A stretch of DNA of 64,000 nt, taken from the NCBI GenBank assembly GCA_001599755.1, contig BCHX01000002.1:620001-684000 (forward strand), given 5' to 3'. Below the pieces are notes generated by a model. That model made no database searches. It had not been told where the DNA came from and saw only the letters and a program-made list of their open reading frames with translations. Every line of letters begins with the position of its first letter. Within the stretch, counting starts at the first letter, position 1. This DNA comes from Gliomastix tumulicola (taxonomy: Eukaryota; Ascomycota; Sordariomycetes; Hypocreales; Bionectriaceae). Both the position numbers and the translations under genes were made by a program. This document shows, in pieces, positions 20,273 to 32,000 of the stretch.

Positions 20273-21983
20273 ATGTCTCGCATTCATCAGGCTCTGAGGA
20301 GAACCGGGGAGAATGCCAAGGCTAAGACACGAGTCTCTGGCTGGGAGCTCCCCAAGCAGGAAACGTCATTTGCACCTGATGGTGTTTGGACAAATATAGA
20401 TCTCGATGTGACACCCCCAGAGAGGAGGATCTGGACGGCCACGTCTGTTCTTGGCTACTGGATTTCAGATATCGTGAGTCCTGACACGGAGCCCTCAACT
20501 CTGCCTCCGAAGTAAAACGATGAGGAATCTGACAAGATAGCTATAGTTGTCAGCCCAGTCATGGCAGATCGGTGCCAGCGTGCTGGCAATCGGCCTCACC
20601 TGGCGCGAGGCCGTCTGGTGCGTCCTCGTCGGCTCCATCATCATGTCCTTTGCCATCGCCTTCAACGGCGCGCCGGGTGCCTACCTCCGGGTGCCGTTCG
20701 CCGTCTGGATCCGGTCCGCATTCGGCTTTCACGGCGCCAAGTTTCCCGTCATCTGCCGCATGGTGACCGCTCTCTTCTGGCACGCGATCCAGACCTACAC
20801 GGGGAGCACGGCCTTGACGGTCATGCTCGCCGCCATCTGGCCGAGCTACCTCGACATCCCGAACCATCTGCCTGCGAGCGCGGGGATCACCAGCCAGGGA
20901 CTGCTGAGCCACTTCCTGTTCTGGTCGATCCAGCTCCCGTTCCTCGTCATCCCTCCGCACAAGCTACGCTGGTTCTTCCTGTTCAAGGCGTTCGTGACCA
21001 TCACGGCCGCCGTCGGCACTACGATTGCCGTCTGTGTCCAGGCGGGTGGCTCGGGGGATATCTGGAACCAGCAGCCGGCTGTGTCAGGCTGGACGCGTTC
21101 GTGGTTGATTGTGAGCACTCTCACTGCGCAAACGGGTAGCTGGTCGACAGTCGGCACAAACATATCCGACTTTACGCGCTATGTTAAGAAGCCCCGCGAC
21201 ACCTTCACACAGACCGTCTTCTTTCCCCTGATCTGCTTCTTCATCGCCATGCTGGGCATAGTCAGTGCGTCGGCTGCCAAGGTCCTCTACGGGGAGTACA
21301 TCTGGGACCCTCTTACCCTGGCCAGCCACTGGACTTCCCCCGGAGCCCGCGCCGGCGCTTTCTACTGCGGTCTCGCGTGGATGGTCGCGCAGATTGGTGT
21401 CAACGTCTCGGCCAACGTCATCTCGGCCTCAAACGATCTTGCCAGTCTCTTCCCGAAGTACATCAACATCCGACGCGCGGCGGTCCTCTGCACTCTCACG
21501 GGTGGTTGGGTCATGGTGCCGTGGAAGATCGTCACCAGCGCCGCGAGCCTTCTGAACTTCATGGCGAGCCTTGGTATCTTCCTCGCGCCCATCATCGCCA
21601 TCTCCATCGGCGACTACTGGATCGTGAAGAGGCGTCGCGTCGAGGTTCCCTCCTTGTACACTCCTGTAGGTCGCTACGGCTACAGAGCTGGATGGAACTG
21701 GAGGGCTATTGTTGCCATGCTGGTTAGTATCGGTCCGACGATGCCGAGCTTGGCGAAGAATGTGAGCGCATCGGTTGACATTGGTGGTGCGGCGTACATC
21801 GCGGATCTGGTCTGGTTTTATGGGTTTCTGAGTGCGTTTATCGTTTATATCGGATTGAGCAAGCTTTGGCCAGCGAGGGAGAGCCTCATGTCGAAGGCTG
21901 AGCAGGCCGCCTTGGAGGAGGAGGATGCTGCAAATGTCAAGGTGATTGAAGGCGTGGCGGAGACTCGAGATTTGAAAGAATGA
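20273..21983 (+). CDS. NCS1-family nucleobase/allantoin-type permease
   Basis: NCS1 (nucleobase:cation symporter-1) proteins import uracil, allantoin, cytosine, purines or related compounds with H+ at the plasma membrane. There are two exons, 20273-20473 and 20547-21983, giving 545 residues; the intron is GTGAGT...ATAG and the junction reads YWISDI/LSAQSWQIG. The N-terminus has the family motif as NIDLDVTPPERRIWTATSVLGYWISD (N-x-D-L...P...R-x-W), followed by about 12 hydrophobic segments. GAYLRVPFAVWIRSAFG and the NISDFTRY segment are typical of the Fur (uracil/allantoin) branch. The C-terminus is hydrophilic with an acidic KAEQAALEEEDAANV tail, often involved in turnover. An adjacent divergent amidase and clustered GATA sites point to nitrogen scavenging. 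Substrate cannot be read from sequence alone. Confidence 0.92.
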
Positions 21984-22506
21984 GGGCCACATAGAATTGA
22001 TTTTTTTTCTGGAATAAGATCGATCATACGTCGCATGCATGCAACAACGTCATATCGATAAGACAACTGCTCATCGTTATCTTTCCGAATTTCCATTGAT
22101 GGAACCGGTGCATGGTCGTCTGACCGACAACGTGGCTGTGCAAACAACGCGTCTTACAACCCGTTCGACCGCATTCCCAAAACGAAACCCAATCAGTCGG
22201 ACTTATGTCACGATGAAGCTATTTCCGCATGATTGCTGCAGACTTTGAACGGCGTCGGTATTTATCCCATCCGATGTTGGGATTAACGGTCTTCACAGCT
22301 CGGCGAAGAGACGAGATTGACTCCGTTCAGGCATACATCTCATCATGACTCATGTGGATGATGATTGCGACGCTTTGAGGCTGTAAAGGGCCAGGAAATG
22401 TATAAGTTCGAGATGTCTTCTCCTCGAAAGGGAGCTGTAGCCTAGCATCACCAATCTTCACATCAACTCACAGTCCACATCTGCCTAGCCGAAACTAAGC
22501 TTCATC

Positions 22507-23596
22507 ATGCAGTCCTTCGCGATTATTGCAACACTTCTAGCCCTCCCAGGAGCCTTTGGTAGGTTAGACCGGTCAAGACTATGTATCAGCGTTCGTGTGT
22601 CATTAGCTAACTGACCGAAATCTGTAGGGCAGGGCAACTCTACCCTCATCGATCCCAGGACGCGCTTCAGGGACACTCCCATCCAGCTCCCGCCTCGGCA
22701 ACAGCCTCCTGCTTTCCCCATCTTGCAAACCGACTTTCCGGCGCCTCCTGACTGTGGGGAGGAAAGCTACGTCGCCACTGGTCGTCTGCGTGGCAGGAAA
22801 GCTTTGATCACAGGTGGTGACAGCGGTATCGGTCGCGCTGTGGCGATTGCCTTCGCCAAGGAGGGGGCTGAAGTGGTCATCAACTATCTCCCCGAGGAGG
22901 AGCCTGATGCTCAGGATCTTGCTGATTTCTTCGAGACTCGGCTCAATAAGACCCTGCATCGCATCCCTGGTGATCTCCTCGACGAGGAGTTCTGTGCCGA
23001 GTTGGTTGAGCAGGCTGACGAAGCTCTCGACGGTCTCGATATTCTGGTCAGCAATGCTGGGTGAGTGATTGAAATGGGAGAATGGTTTTGAAACGACGCT
23101 AACAGCTCTCAGCTACGGAGGGGTGTACTATCCCCTGGGCCAGAGCGACGTTACCAACCAGACCACTGCCGAGTTCGACCGCATCTTCCGTACCAACGTC
23201 TATGCAGGCTTCTTCCTCAGCCGTGCCGCCGTCCCACGCATGCCCCCCGGCTCCAACATCATCTTCACCGCTTCCCTCGTCGGTCTCATGCCGGGCGCGC
23301 GAAACATGGCATACGCGGCGTCCAAGGCAGCCATCATCAACTACACCCAGGGCCTTTCCGGGCAGCTGCAGTCCTACGGCATCCGAGTCAACGCCGTCAT
23401 GCCGTCTCTGACATACTCGCCATTCCTGGCTGCGATCGGCCTGACGACGGCGGAGCTGGAGCAAGGCGGGCCGATGTTCCCGATGGGGAGGCTTCAGCAG
23501 CCGGCCGAGCTGGCGCCGCTGTATGTTGATTTTGCTGATCCGCAGAGCTCGTATACCAGTGGCGGGTACGTTGGAACGCCTGGGGGAAATTACTAG
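22507..23596 (+). CDS. Short-chain dehydrogenase/reductase with signal peptide
   Basis: NAD(P)-dependent oxidoreductase of the classical SDR fold. There are three exons: 22507-22558, 22628-23060 and 23113-23596, giving 322 residues. Exon 1 encodes a hydrophobic leader (MQSFAIIATLLALPGAFG) typical of a signal peptide, which is unusual for SDRs. A proline-rich linker follows, then the cofactor motif TGGDSGIGR, ILVSNAG (the NAG motif), the Ser of the catalytic set in IIFTASLVG, and the YAASKAA Tyr-x-x-x-Lys. The layout resembles the bacterial stress SDR group (YghA/GsiB-neighbour type) with a long N-terminal arm. The C-terminal GGYVGTPGGNY is family-like. The substrate is unknown. If the leader is real, the enzyme works in the ER or outside the cell. 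The neighbouring permease is in tandem 523 bases upstream; that gap holds nothing I can name apart from promoter sequence. Confidence 0.85.
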
Positions 23597-23622
23597 ATTC
23601 TACACCTGGAAGTAAATGGCGA

Positions 23623-23634
23623 GGGGGGGGGGGG
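23623..23634. repeat. Poly-G tract (G12)
   Basis: A run of twelve G just after the dehydrogenase stop codon, in the 344-base interval before the next HET gene. It may be length-variable or a sequencing soft spot. Confidence 0.9.
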
Positions 23635-23940
23635 AGAAGGAGCTGGTCCGGCCGAAGCCTTTCTACCTGTCAGGAACTTATGGTTGAAGTATTGTGACCG
23701 AACCCCTGTATTTACATGGCAGACCATCATTCTATTGAACATTTGGTGTACAGCTGTGATACTGATATCATAACGTTTCCTGGTGCTTAGCTTTTTGCAC
23801 AAATATTGTTAGCTGGAGGCCTGGGTGTTAGCACAAGTGGACCTTCGGCGACCTCATCATTCACGATCCAGTTTCAGGACCCAACCGTCATCGTCATCCG
23901 ATCATCCTCCACGCTCACGAGCGTCCAATCTGTGCTCAAC

Positions 23941-26493
23941 ATGGCGAACGGTGGAATCGACCATCTAGCCTTTCGATACCGGGCCTTACCGGATCCTACG
24001 ACTCATGTTCGAATCCTCCATCTGCACCCTTCCTCGTCCGAGTTCGATCTCGTGTCATGCTCCTTCGAAGACGCGGACCTCGCATCCCACACCGCCAGCT
24101 TCGTTGCTCACGAACCCGTCGACGATCACGATGCGCCGCGAGAATATGCCCTTCTCTGTGACGACGCTATCCTTCAGGTATCCGAGGAGACTCATTTTAC
24201 GCTGCGCACCCTGCGAAACCAGCCAGATGAGCGGCTGAGGCGCGTCTGGAGCCCCCGCATCTGCATCAATCATGATGACGAAAATGAGCGATCTCTCCAG
24301 CTGAAGTGCGTGCCTCGGGTGTACGAGCGGGCTCTACAGCGAATATCCATGACACCGAGCTATAAACACGAGCCTCTCAGCGGTTCAGACTGCATCAGAG
24401 TGATCGAGATGGACTTTTCTGCCCCTCCCGCGACCAATGTGCTCAGGACTCGGATGCGTCAGGTTTCCCTGGCAGACAAGCCGACGTTCTTCTATCTCGA
24501 CGTTAGAGAGGGCCTCGTAAGCGACACCTGGCCTGACAAGAGTCCTATTCTTTGCAACAAGAGACTGCTGAACCTCCCAACTCCGTTGGCGAACATTCTG
24601 TCCATCGTCTTGCGGAGTAAAGGGCCACGAGCATTCTGGGTCCCTGCCATATGCCACGATAAAGACACGGCACTTGAGCTAGCCACGGACCAACGCGTAC
24701 GAGCTCATGCGAAAGAAGTAGTAGGAATACGGCAGCCGGTCTATACCTACCAACCGTTACCGCAGGATCGACCTCACATCCGTCTCCTCAAGATCGTTCC
24801 CGCCACTGCATCTGATGATGTCCTCGTAGCGGACATCGGTCACTTCCCCCTCGACGACTCGTGCCCTCCATTCGTCGCGTTATCCTACGTCTGGGGCTCC
24901 CCGAACCCCCCATGGATGGTATGCACCCGTGACGGCCGCTACATCGTCTGCACGCAGAGCCTGCGTATCTCCCTCTGCCACCTCAGAGACCGCGGCGAGC
25001 TCATCGTGTGGGCAGACGCTATATGCATCAATCAGGCCGACAACCAGGAGAAGAGCAAGCAGGTGCTCCTCATGGGCGAGATCTACAAGAGGGCGTCTCG
25101 GGTGGTCGTGGAGCTGGGCATGACGTGCACGAACGACAAGCATCTCGTCTGCCGTGATTATCTGCGTGCACTGTTGAGCATGCTCTCTCTGACAGCGAAG
25201 GTTATTGCAGCGGTGCGTCCAGATGAGAAGGGGCTGCATCCAAGGGAATACGGGAAATTCGGGATCCCGTCGTATGGCCATCAGGCCTGGGGTGCGTGGC
25301 GAGCTATGCGTTCGACGTCATGGTTCACGCGCTCGTGGATCGTGCAGGAGGTCACCGCGAGCAGAAACGTCACCCTTCTTTATAACGGTCAGTCCTTCCA
25401 ATGGAAAGACATTTACCTGGCCAACGGCGTCACAGCCAGAGAGCAGGTCGACCTCAAGACGTACAACGGCAAGATGAACATCCAGAACATGGGCGATCTC
25501 CAGGATACAGACAAGAACGACCTCCCGAAGCTCCTTGATCTGCTGTCCATCTTCAGAACACTGAACGCGACGGACCCCAGAGACAAGATCTACGCATTTC
25601 GCGGGCTTTCCTCGGATGAGAACGAGTCTCCTCTGCCTGACTACGCCAAGTCGGTGGAAGAGATCTTTGTCGATTTTGCGTCTTTCTTCGTTCGTCAGGG
25701 TCTCACAGGGCAGCTGCTGCTCGAAGCAGGGAGGAACCGAACGGTCCGGAACGTCCCTAGCTGGGTTCCTGACTGGAGCAACAATGAGTCGTGGCAGATC
25801 TACAGCTACGCCAAGCAGTCTGCCTGGCTCTCACTCAGCAGTTTACGGAAGCAATCAGCGGAGAAGAAAGCTCCCGTGACTACAACAGGAGGAGCAGTCG
25901 AGGCAGGTCAACTGAAGACCCGAGCTTGTCTTGTCGACGAGATTGATGCCCTGAGCAGTGCTGTGTCTAACACGTTCGTCTACGAGAACCTTCCGGAAAG
26001 AGCACGCATCGACAGAGAGGTCCTCAATCTGTACAACAGCGCCCAGGAGATAGCAACCAGGCTCATTACCATTTCTGACAGGTCCAGCGCCGAGTCCATC
26101 CGCGCAGCAGCGCAGAGAGCCCTCCTTGGAGGAAACGACAAGTCCTTCAACCCCCTGTATGCCTTTTATCAAAGGTCAAATATCACGGGCACGGTACAAG
26201 ATGACGCCGAAAAGGATTCTATTGCAGCCTTTGACCAGACGCTGCGCGAGCGGCTCACCAACCGTCGTTTTTGTATCACGAAACAGGGCAGGATGGGAAT
26301 TGTACCTTCGATATCCAAAGTTGGAGACACGGTTGGATTTGTCGAGCAAATCAAGTCAACATTTGTTTTTCGCGGCGAGGGAGGGTGTCGGTACACTTTG
26401 GTTGGCGACGCGTTTTTCCTTGATCCAAACGCGAACCATGGTGAAGAAACATACACGAAAGAGCGAGAGTTTGCCGAAATCAGCATTGTTTAG
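23941..26493 (+). CDS. HET-domain protein with a decayed second HET domain at its N-terminus
   Basis: Predicted incompatibility/cell-death regulator. Single exon, 850 residues from the first ATG of the frame at 23941; upstream in-frame sequence has no ATG. The intact HET domain begins about residue 279 (HIRLLKIVP), with FVALSYVWG (about 311), IVWADAICINQADNQEKSKQ (about 357) and WFTRSWIVQE (about 460), followed by the usual LLDLLSIFRTLNATDPRDKIYAFRGL block. The first 150 residues look like a second, degenerate HET start: HVRILHLHP (about 22), the weakened SFVAHEPVDD where SYVWG should be, and RICINHDDENERS (about 106) where AICINQ is expected. The spacing is nearly the same (84 versus 81 residues). 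The C-terminal 250 residues hold the variable region. No ankyrin, WD or NACHT module is seen. The minus gene at 26635 converges with it. Confidence 0.9.
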   Translation: MANGGIDHLAFRYRALPDPTTHVRILHLHPSSSEFDLVSCSFEDADLASHTASFVAHEPVDDHDAPREYALLCDDAILQVSEETHFTLRTLRNQPDERLRRVWSPRICINHDDENERSLQLKCVPRVYERALQRISMTPSYKHEPLSGSDCIRVIEMDFSAPPATNVLRTRMRQVSLADKPTFFYLDVREGLVSDTWPDKSPILCNKRLLNLPTPLANILSIVLRSKGPRAFWVPAICHDKDTALELATDQRVRAHAKEVVGIRQPVYTYQPLPQDRPHIRLLKIVPATASDDVLVADIGHFPLDDSCPPFVALSYVWGSPNPPWMVCTRDGRYIVCTQSLRISLCHLRDRGELIVWADAICINQADNQEKSKQVLLMGEIYKRASRVVVELGMTCTNDKHLVCRDYLRALLSMLSLTAKVIAAVRPDEKGLHPREYGKFGIPSYGHQAWGAWRAMRSTSWFTRSWIVQEVTASRNVTLLYNGQSFQWKDIYLANGVTAREQVDLKTYNGKMNIQNMGDLQDTDKNDLPKLLDLLSIFRTLNATDPRDKIYAFRGLSSDENESPLPDYAKSVEEIFVDFASFFVRQGLTGQLLLEAGRNRTVRNVPSWVPDWSNNESWQIYSYAKQSAWLSLSSLRKQSAEKKAPVTTTGGAVEAGQLKTRACLVDEIDALSSAVSNTFVYENLPERARIDREVLNLYNSAQEIATRLITISDRSSAESIRAAAQRALLGGNDKSFNPLYAFYQRSNITGTVQDDAEKDSIAAFDQTLRERLTNRRFCITKQGRMGIVPSISKVGDTVGFVEQIKSTFVFRGEGGCRYTLVGDAFFLDPNANHGEETYTKEREFAEISIV

Positions 26494-26634
26494 TTCATTT
26501 ACCATCGTATCTTGGGTCGGCACTACTATTGCGATGACCGCTAGCCTGTTCAGAAAATACGTGACCAGAGATGTACATAAAAACGCCTGCAAATGCCCTC
26601 CTCCCTCATGAAGTCCCATGTGCTCATGATTCGC

Positions 26635-27500
26635 TTAGCGGGTCAAAGGGCCAGCCGCCGTCGGAATCCTCTCCGCATCCGTGTCCCAGAACCGGGGAGC
26701 CTTCTGCTCATAGTCGATGAGGAACTGCGGGAACCGATGGAAGATCTCCTGAAGGGGCGCGAAGTCGTAGTCGAGGCGCTCATGGGAACCGGGAACCATC
26801 GCCGCCCACTTCTTATGAAGATAGTAGCGGGCGTGCTCGACGGCGCGCTGTGCGTTGTACTCTTCCCACTTAGAGAAGATGGTATCGCGCACACGGGACG
26901 TCAAGGCAGCCATCCGCTCAGGGCCAAACGCCTCCCACGAGACGTAGACATCCTTTCGGCGATGGTCGAGCGGTCTGGCGAAGAAGCGGGTTATGCCATT
27001 CGTGAGCCAGATCTGCAGGATAAACTGGTACGGGACGTTCGGTGGGATCTCGTCGCAGGGGGAGTCTTGCGGAGAGTATTAGTACCATGGCCAACAGAAT
27101 GACATTAAAAGAGAACGTGAAAATGCTTACCATCGGGGTCGTCCATCCACTCGTAGAGGTCTGCATGACTCGGAAACCGGCAGAGGGTAGGCGGCGGAGA
27201 AGTGTGTTGGTACCAGGACCAGGCCGGGTCCTTGACCTGATTGTAGAAGGCCTCCCTCATCGCTGGCGAGGGCCTGTAGCTCTTTGAATGAGCTTTGATG
27301 GCGAGGTCGAGGATCTTGTCCATCTCGGCAGCGTCATCGGCGTCGGCATGGTCCATTGTGGCCTGCATCTGCTCGCCGGTGAGCGAGCCCTCCCACATGT
27401 AGTTTGGGACAGCGCCTAGGGTTGCACTTGGGAAATGAGAAATGAGTGTTAGTTGTTTCAAGGCCTTGAGATTAATCACTTACAGATCGTTTTGCGGCAT
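26635..27500 (-). CDS. Uncharacterised fungal protein, 247 residues
   Basis: I do not recognise the family. Three exons join cleanly: 27500-27484 (17 nt, encoding MPQNDL), 27426-27131 and 27065-26635. Introns use GTAAGT and GTAAGC donors, with CCAAG and GCAAG acceptors and a clear AACTAAC branch site in the first. The sequence is soluble and acidic in the first half (GEQMQATMDHADADDAAEMD) with many aromatic residues (YMWEG, DPAWSWYQHTSPP, FPQFLIDYEQKAPRFWDTD). It has no signal peptide, membrane segment or known motif. The regular alternation of Trp/Tyr and charged residues suggests a folded globular protein rather than a spurious frame. Its left neighbour (HET) converges; its right neighbour is in tandem. 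Confidence 0.75.
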
Positions 27501-27903
27501 GATAGCGCTGGAGACAGGTCGATGTGTTTTCGAAATGAAGTCTTTCCTGAGGCGTGATGAGGGAAAGAAAAGAAGTTCATAGTTCCGAAATGGTGAGTCG
27601 AGGTTATAAACATCCCAGGTCTATTCACCTTGCGCTCACATTTTTCTTAGGCGGTGTGCGCAATTTGGCAAACACAATGTGAATCCAAGCACGCTTCTGT
27701 GATTCAAAGCACGTTTTCATGCACCAAATGGGAGGGTCCTCCCAACAAATGCGAGGTGAGCTACAATTAAATCGATCAACAAGGGTTTTGGAACATAATT
27801 CCACATCTCTCGAACTGTGACCATAAAAAGTCTGACCATCGTGTGCTAGCTAACTAGCCTCTCCTCGGTGCTTTCCCGTTCATTGTCCTCCCACCACCCG
27901 TTC

Positions 27904-28512
27904 CTAAACTTTCCCTCCCGGGAAGGTTTCTCCCTGATCCCACTTGAAAATGATTAGCAGGATGCAGAGTCAAGTGGCAAGAGCAGCACTCACATGTTCG
28001 ACGATGCATCCCTCCTCCCAGCGGTAGCGGTCAACTACTCGACCAAGTCCCGATGCGTCATACTCCAGCCACGACATGTCGCCGTTGAAAGCCCTCCTAC
28101 GAGGTGTGATCTGAATTGAAGGCCAGATTGGACCGAGAACATCGAGGGCGGCATTTGGGCCATCCGCCGCAAATGGATTGTGGTTCTTTCGTCGACATCA
28201 GCGACCAGTTTCAAGCTTCAAAACAGCAGCCATCGAAACTGGTGAACTAACCTTGTAGTTGGATGAGATATACTCAAATGCCTTGGTGAGGTTCTTCTCG
28301 ACGATGAAGGCGTCTCCGAAGATCTCAAAGCGCGCTTCTGTCTCTTCCTCGGAGGGAGGCGGGGACAGGGCCACGCATGGCGGAGGAGTGACTACAGCTT
28401 GACGGACCTGAAGGACTCGGCTCGGAGGCTCGTATGCCCTGGCATGTCCCAGCACAGATGCGAGGCATGCTGTGGACGAAACTAGAAGAACGAGGAGCGA
28501 GGACGTGTACAT
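27904..28512 (-). CDS. Small secreted SnoaL-like (NTF2-fold) protein
   Basis: Members of this fold bind or isomerise small hydrophobic molecules; many fungal secreted members have no known role. There are three exons: 28512-28252, 28185-27994 and 27942-27904, giving 163 residues with exact frame joins (GTTAGT/AAAG and GTGAGT/TTCAAG). The signal peptide is MYTSSLLVLLVSSTACLASVLG. The domain starts at about residue 60 with EARFEIFGDAFIVEKNLTKAFEYIS, followed by NYKNHNPFAADGPNAALDVLG. It ends with the family's typical IVEHWDQGE, split across the last intron, and a short tail FPGGKV. The last exon is only 39 nt, so a simple frame search would miss it. The upstream interval 28513-29079 (567 bases) is its promoter with no other gene. 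Confidence 0.85.
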
Positions 28513-29079
28513 GATAAGGTAGGAAAGGGGAATGGACTATCACTAGGATTGGTTGTCTCAGGGTGCACGCCTCATCAAAAATCTCGACTCTTCTGACAAA
28601 CGGACGGGGGTCCCCCAAAGTTTTTATATGCGACTGCCGAGCATCAGGCACCTCCTCTACCGGCTTCTCTAAAAAGCGGCAGAATGTGTATCGGCAGTTG
28701 AGAAGAGGGGCGGATCGACAACCTGTTGGCAACTCTGTTTTTCTTCAGGCTGTATCCAATTTCCTCAGGTAGCCTTCGTCATTCGCGCCAAGAACCCGTG
28801 CGTCATTGAGCCGGAGGCTAAATAACGAGACTTAACGCCTATTCAGTAACGCCTATTTACTCATGTCGACGTAAGGGGCAATGGAAGATGGACGCACCGA
28901 TGTCCAGCGGCCCAAACCGGACACGAGGATATCGAATTTGCGGCAGCGAAGCGTAGGGAACCGCGTTCTACCTACGATACGGTAGATTTGAGAGTTAAAT
29001 GCATACCAGATTGTATTCTAACTCCACAACTCCTCTTGATCTTTTCTATCTCTCATATCTTAGAGAGCCACTGGAACGC

Positions 29080-32000
29080 CTAGAACCCCATTCTGCGTCT
29101 AAAAGTTGACAACTTGCTGCTTCTGCCATTCTGCTCGTCCACGTCGTGCTGACTGTCGCGAGCTGCACGACGTGCTTTCTCCCGGCGCTGTCTTGCTGAC
29201 TGTTCGCTTTCCACTGGCGACGTCAATTTTTCGATCCGCACGTCTGTCACTTGGCTTCCGCTGTCGTAATGCTCCTCAGCAGGTCCACCAGATCTAACAG
29301 TGCCATTTCGCTGAGCGAAGCTCATTTCTTGAGATCTCTGCGTGAGATTGGCGGCCGACGTCGGGGTTGGAACTGTTGGTGCAGGCATGAGTAACTGAGA
29401 GTGGTTATGTGTGGGCTCTCCAGGAGTCAAAGTGACGGCTTGGAGATGATGGCTCGCGGTCGTGAGGGTTTGATTGCTGGGAAATGGTTCCGGAAGGTAT
29501 GACACAGACGTCTCCAGTAAGGGCCGGTCAATAAGCTCCAGACCACGTTGAGAAGTCACGTCGGCACGACTTCCCGAAGCGCCTCCGTTGTGACTACGCC
29601 TCGACCCCGCGGCATAGGCCTTGGGCTGACCGAAGATGACAGCGCCCTTGGGCTCCAACGATCCGGGAGGCACATGTCTCGTCCTCCCGAACCACGGAGA
29701 CCTATTTCCCGAAGGGCCTAGAAATGCCTGGACACGCTTGCAATTGCAATGAACAACATCCCTTGCAAAATGTTGACCGTGGCAAGGCTCAAAAAGCAGA
29801 TCAGGCTTATGCCAGGCCCACCCAGAAGAAGTCAATCTCTCCTGGCCATCCCATGTCTCGCGTGCACTGGATAATGCTGTCAGGTCCCTGACCGTCGAAG
29901 CAAGATAATCCAACCCCTTGGGCACAGACCGGTAGAGGGGACAAACATCCCCCACGGGCCGCAGAATATCGCCAAATCCTTCGCCGATGAGAAAGATCCC
30001 CCTGACGTCCGGGTCCGTGGCAAGCGAGGGCCACGAGCCGCAGGTCTCCCGAAACACCACGAGCTTCGAGTTCATCATTCGAGAGTTGTTGACGAACTCT
30101 AGGTACTCCCAGCCACGCACGCTCCGCGAAGCCTCGTTGAGAAAGCCGAGGAAAGGACTGCTCGGTGCGTCGGCATGCATTCCCTCCAGTCGCTCGTATA
30201 GCTCCTGCACTTTGTCTTTGAAGTACAAGGTTCCCTCAGCTGCCGTATGATTCAGCAGAGGGCCCTTCATTAGGGGAACGAGAGCGTTTGCCATCATGAC
30301 GGTCCTAAGATCGCCTCCACCGGACAACGGGCTCAGGTTGGCGGGTCTGCCGTCGACCATGAACGCCTTTTTATAGTGTGCGTGAAGAATGACGTGAAGG
30401 ATCAACCGTTCACCATTGGTAAGAATGGAACAGTTGGTCTTCGTATCGTATAGGAAAATGTTTAATTCGGCAGCATCGTCCAATATTGTCTCATAAAGGT
30501 CCGACCTCTCTCGTAACGAAACACCATCCTTGCTGCCGAAGCTGACGGTGGCCGTGGCCTTCAGAATATGGCTGAAACCTATGGTCAGCTCCGAAATCCG
30601 AGATGATGCCATAGGTGCAAGTTGACTTTGAGTCTGTCTGACCAGATCGTATGAGAAGTCCGATGTAGCTTAACGCAAAGTTAGCACAAGGACGGCGTAA
30701 CGAGGTCGTTTAGAGAGCCTACCTAGCAGATTCTCCACCTCCCCGCACCATCCAAGCATAGCTCTGGTCCTCAAAAGTATCGACAGGGTCTTTGGATTGC
30801 TTCCTAGAAGTCTTCTTGGGCATTGCTTGCTGATATCAACCCACTGGAGACGCCTTGGCCAAGTAGTCACCAAGTGCCACTGGACCATGTCGCCGTCCAA
30901 AAGCACCGGTGCTAGAGCATGAGATCTTCCCTTCAGCACGTAGCCACCTTTGTAAGTGACAGCTAGCTGAATTCCAATAAGACCCGCGAGTATCTCCAGC
31001 TTCGACTCCAGCCCTATCATGCTGGGGGATCGTGGCGGGATCGGAAATCCGGCTACGAGAACCGATTCCCCCATCAGCGAGCCCCAGCATTTCGTCTCTT
31101 CCACGTCGGATGGGGCTTCTATGAGGACACGAATATGAAAGGCCGGGTTTGGATGATGTTGTGCGATGTCTCCTTCGGACTCGATGGGAACCAAGTCCAC
31201 GCGTGAGTACGCCATCCCGTGGTGGGCAGTCTGGCACGCTGCAGCTAAGAAGGCAAGTTGCTGCCCCATACTGACGATGAACTCGTCGCTGCCGTCAATG
31301 ACGAAGACACGGCCGTTTTCTTCGATGGTTATGCAGCCATCATCCCAGTCTAAGTAAATATTAGCTGTCGTACATGGTGGGCGATGGCGCGCAGGGCGAC
31401 GTACTCTTGCTCTGTGTTCCCGGATCAAGTGCGTACTCGGTGATAGAATCCAATAGGCAGTGTGGCCATAGGGGCCAAGTCCGGTCAAAATAATCCCCAA
31501 TGGACGTAAGCTGAGCCGTACTGAACTGCCCAACAAAACACAACACAGAACGCAAGTTCTGCCTGAGTCCAGAAGCATAATTCCCTCGGAGAAAGTCCAG
31601 TATGTCCGCGTCGAGGTGAAAACGGACATAAACCTTGCTAGGCCCTTTCATTGTAGCCCAGAAGCTCTCAATAGAGTCCATGATTCGGTTCGATATCAGC
31701 TCCAGCCTCTGGCAGTAGTAAAGCTCTACCAGCAGTCTTGACCTTTCCGTCAGAGTATCAAAAGCGCGACGAGCCTCGGAGTGTTGGGGTTGGTGGCCCC
31801 TATTGGCTTCTTCTTTGGACTGGTTGGACAAAACACCGCCGTCGTCTTTGGCGTTGGTACCCGTGTGTTGTCGAAAATCAGTCCCAAGCCTCGGCAAGTC
31901 TTCCCTTCGATCGCGAGGTTCTAGGTCGTTTTCGAGTAAAGCCTCTAAGCATTTGACAGCGCGATCAGCTGGGGGATGGTCGTGAATGAAAAGATCCGAG

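Noticed and set aside
23806..23940. Longer N-terminus for the second HET protein
   Set aside because: The frame is open there but has no ATG; the first ATG is at 23941, just before HET-like sequence.
24000..24015. tRNA T-loop-like word GTTCGAATCC
   Set aside because: It lies inside the HET coding sequence, and no acceptor stem or A box is placed correctly.
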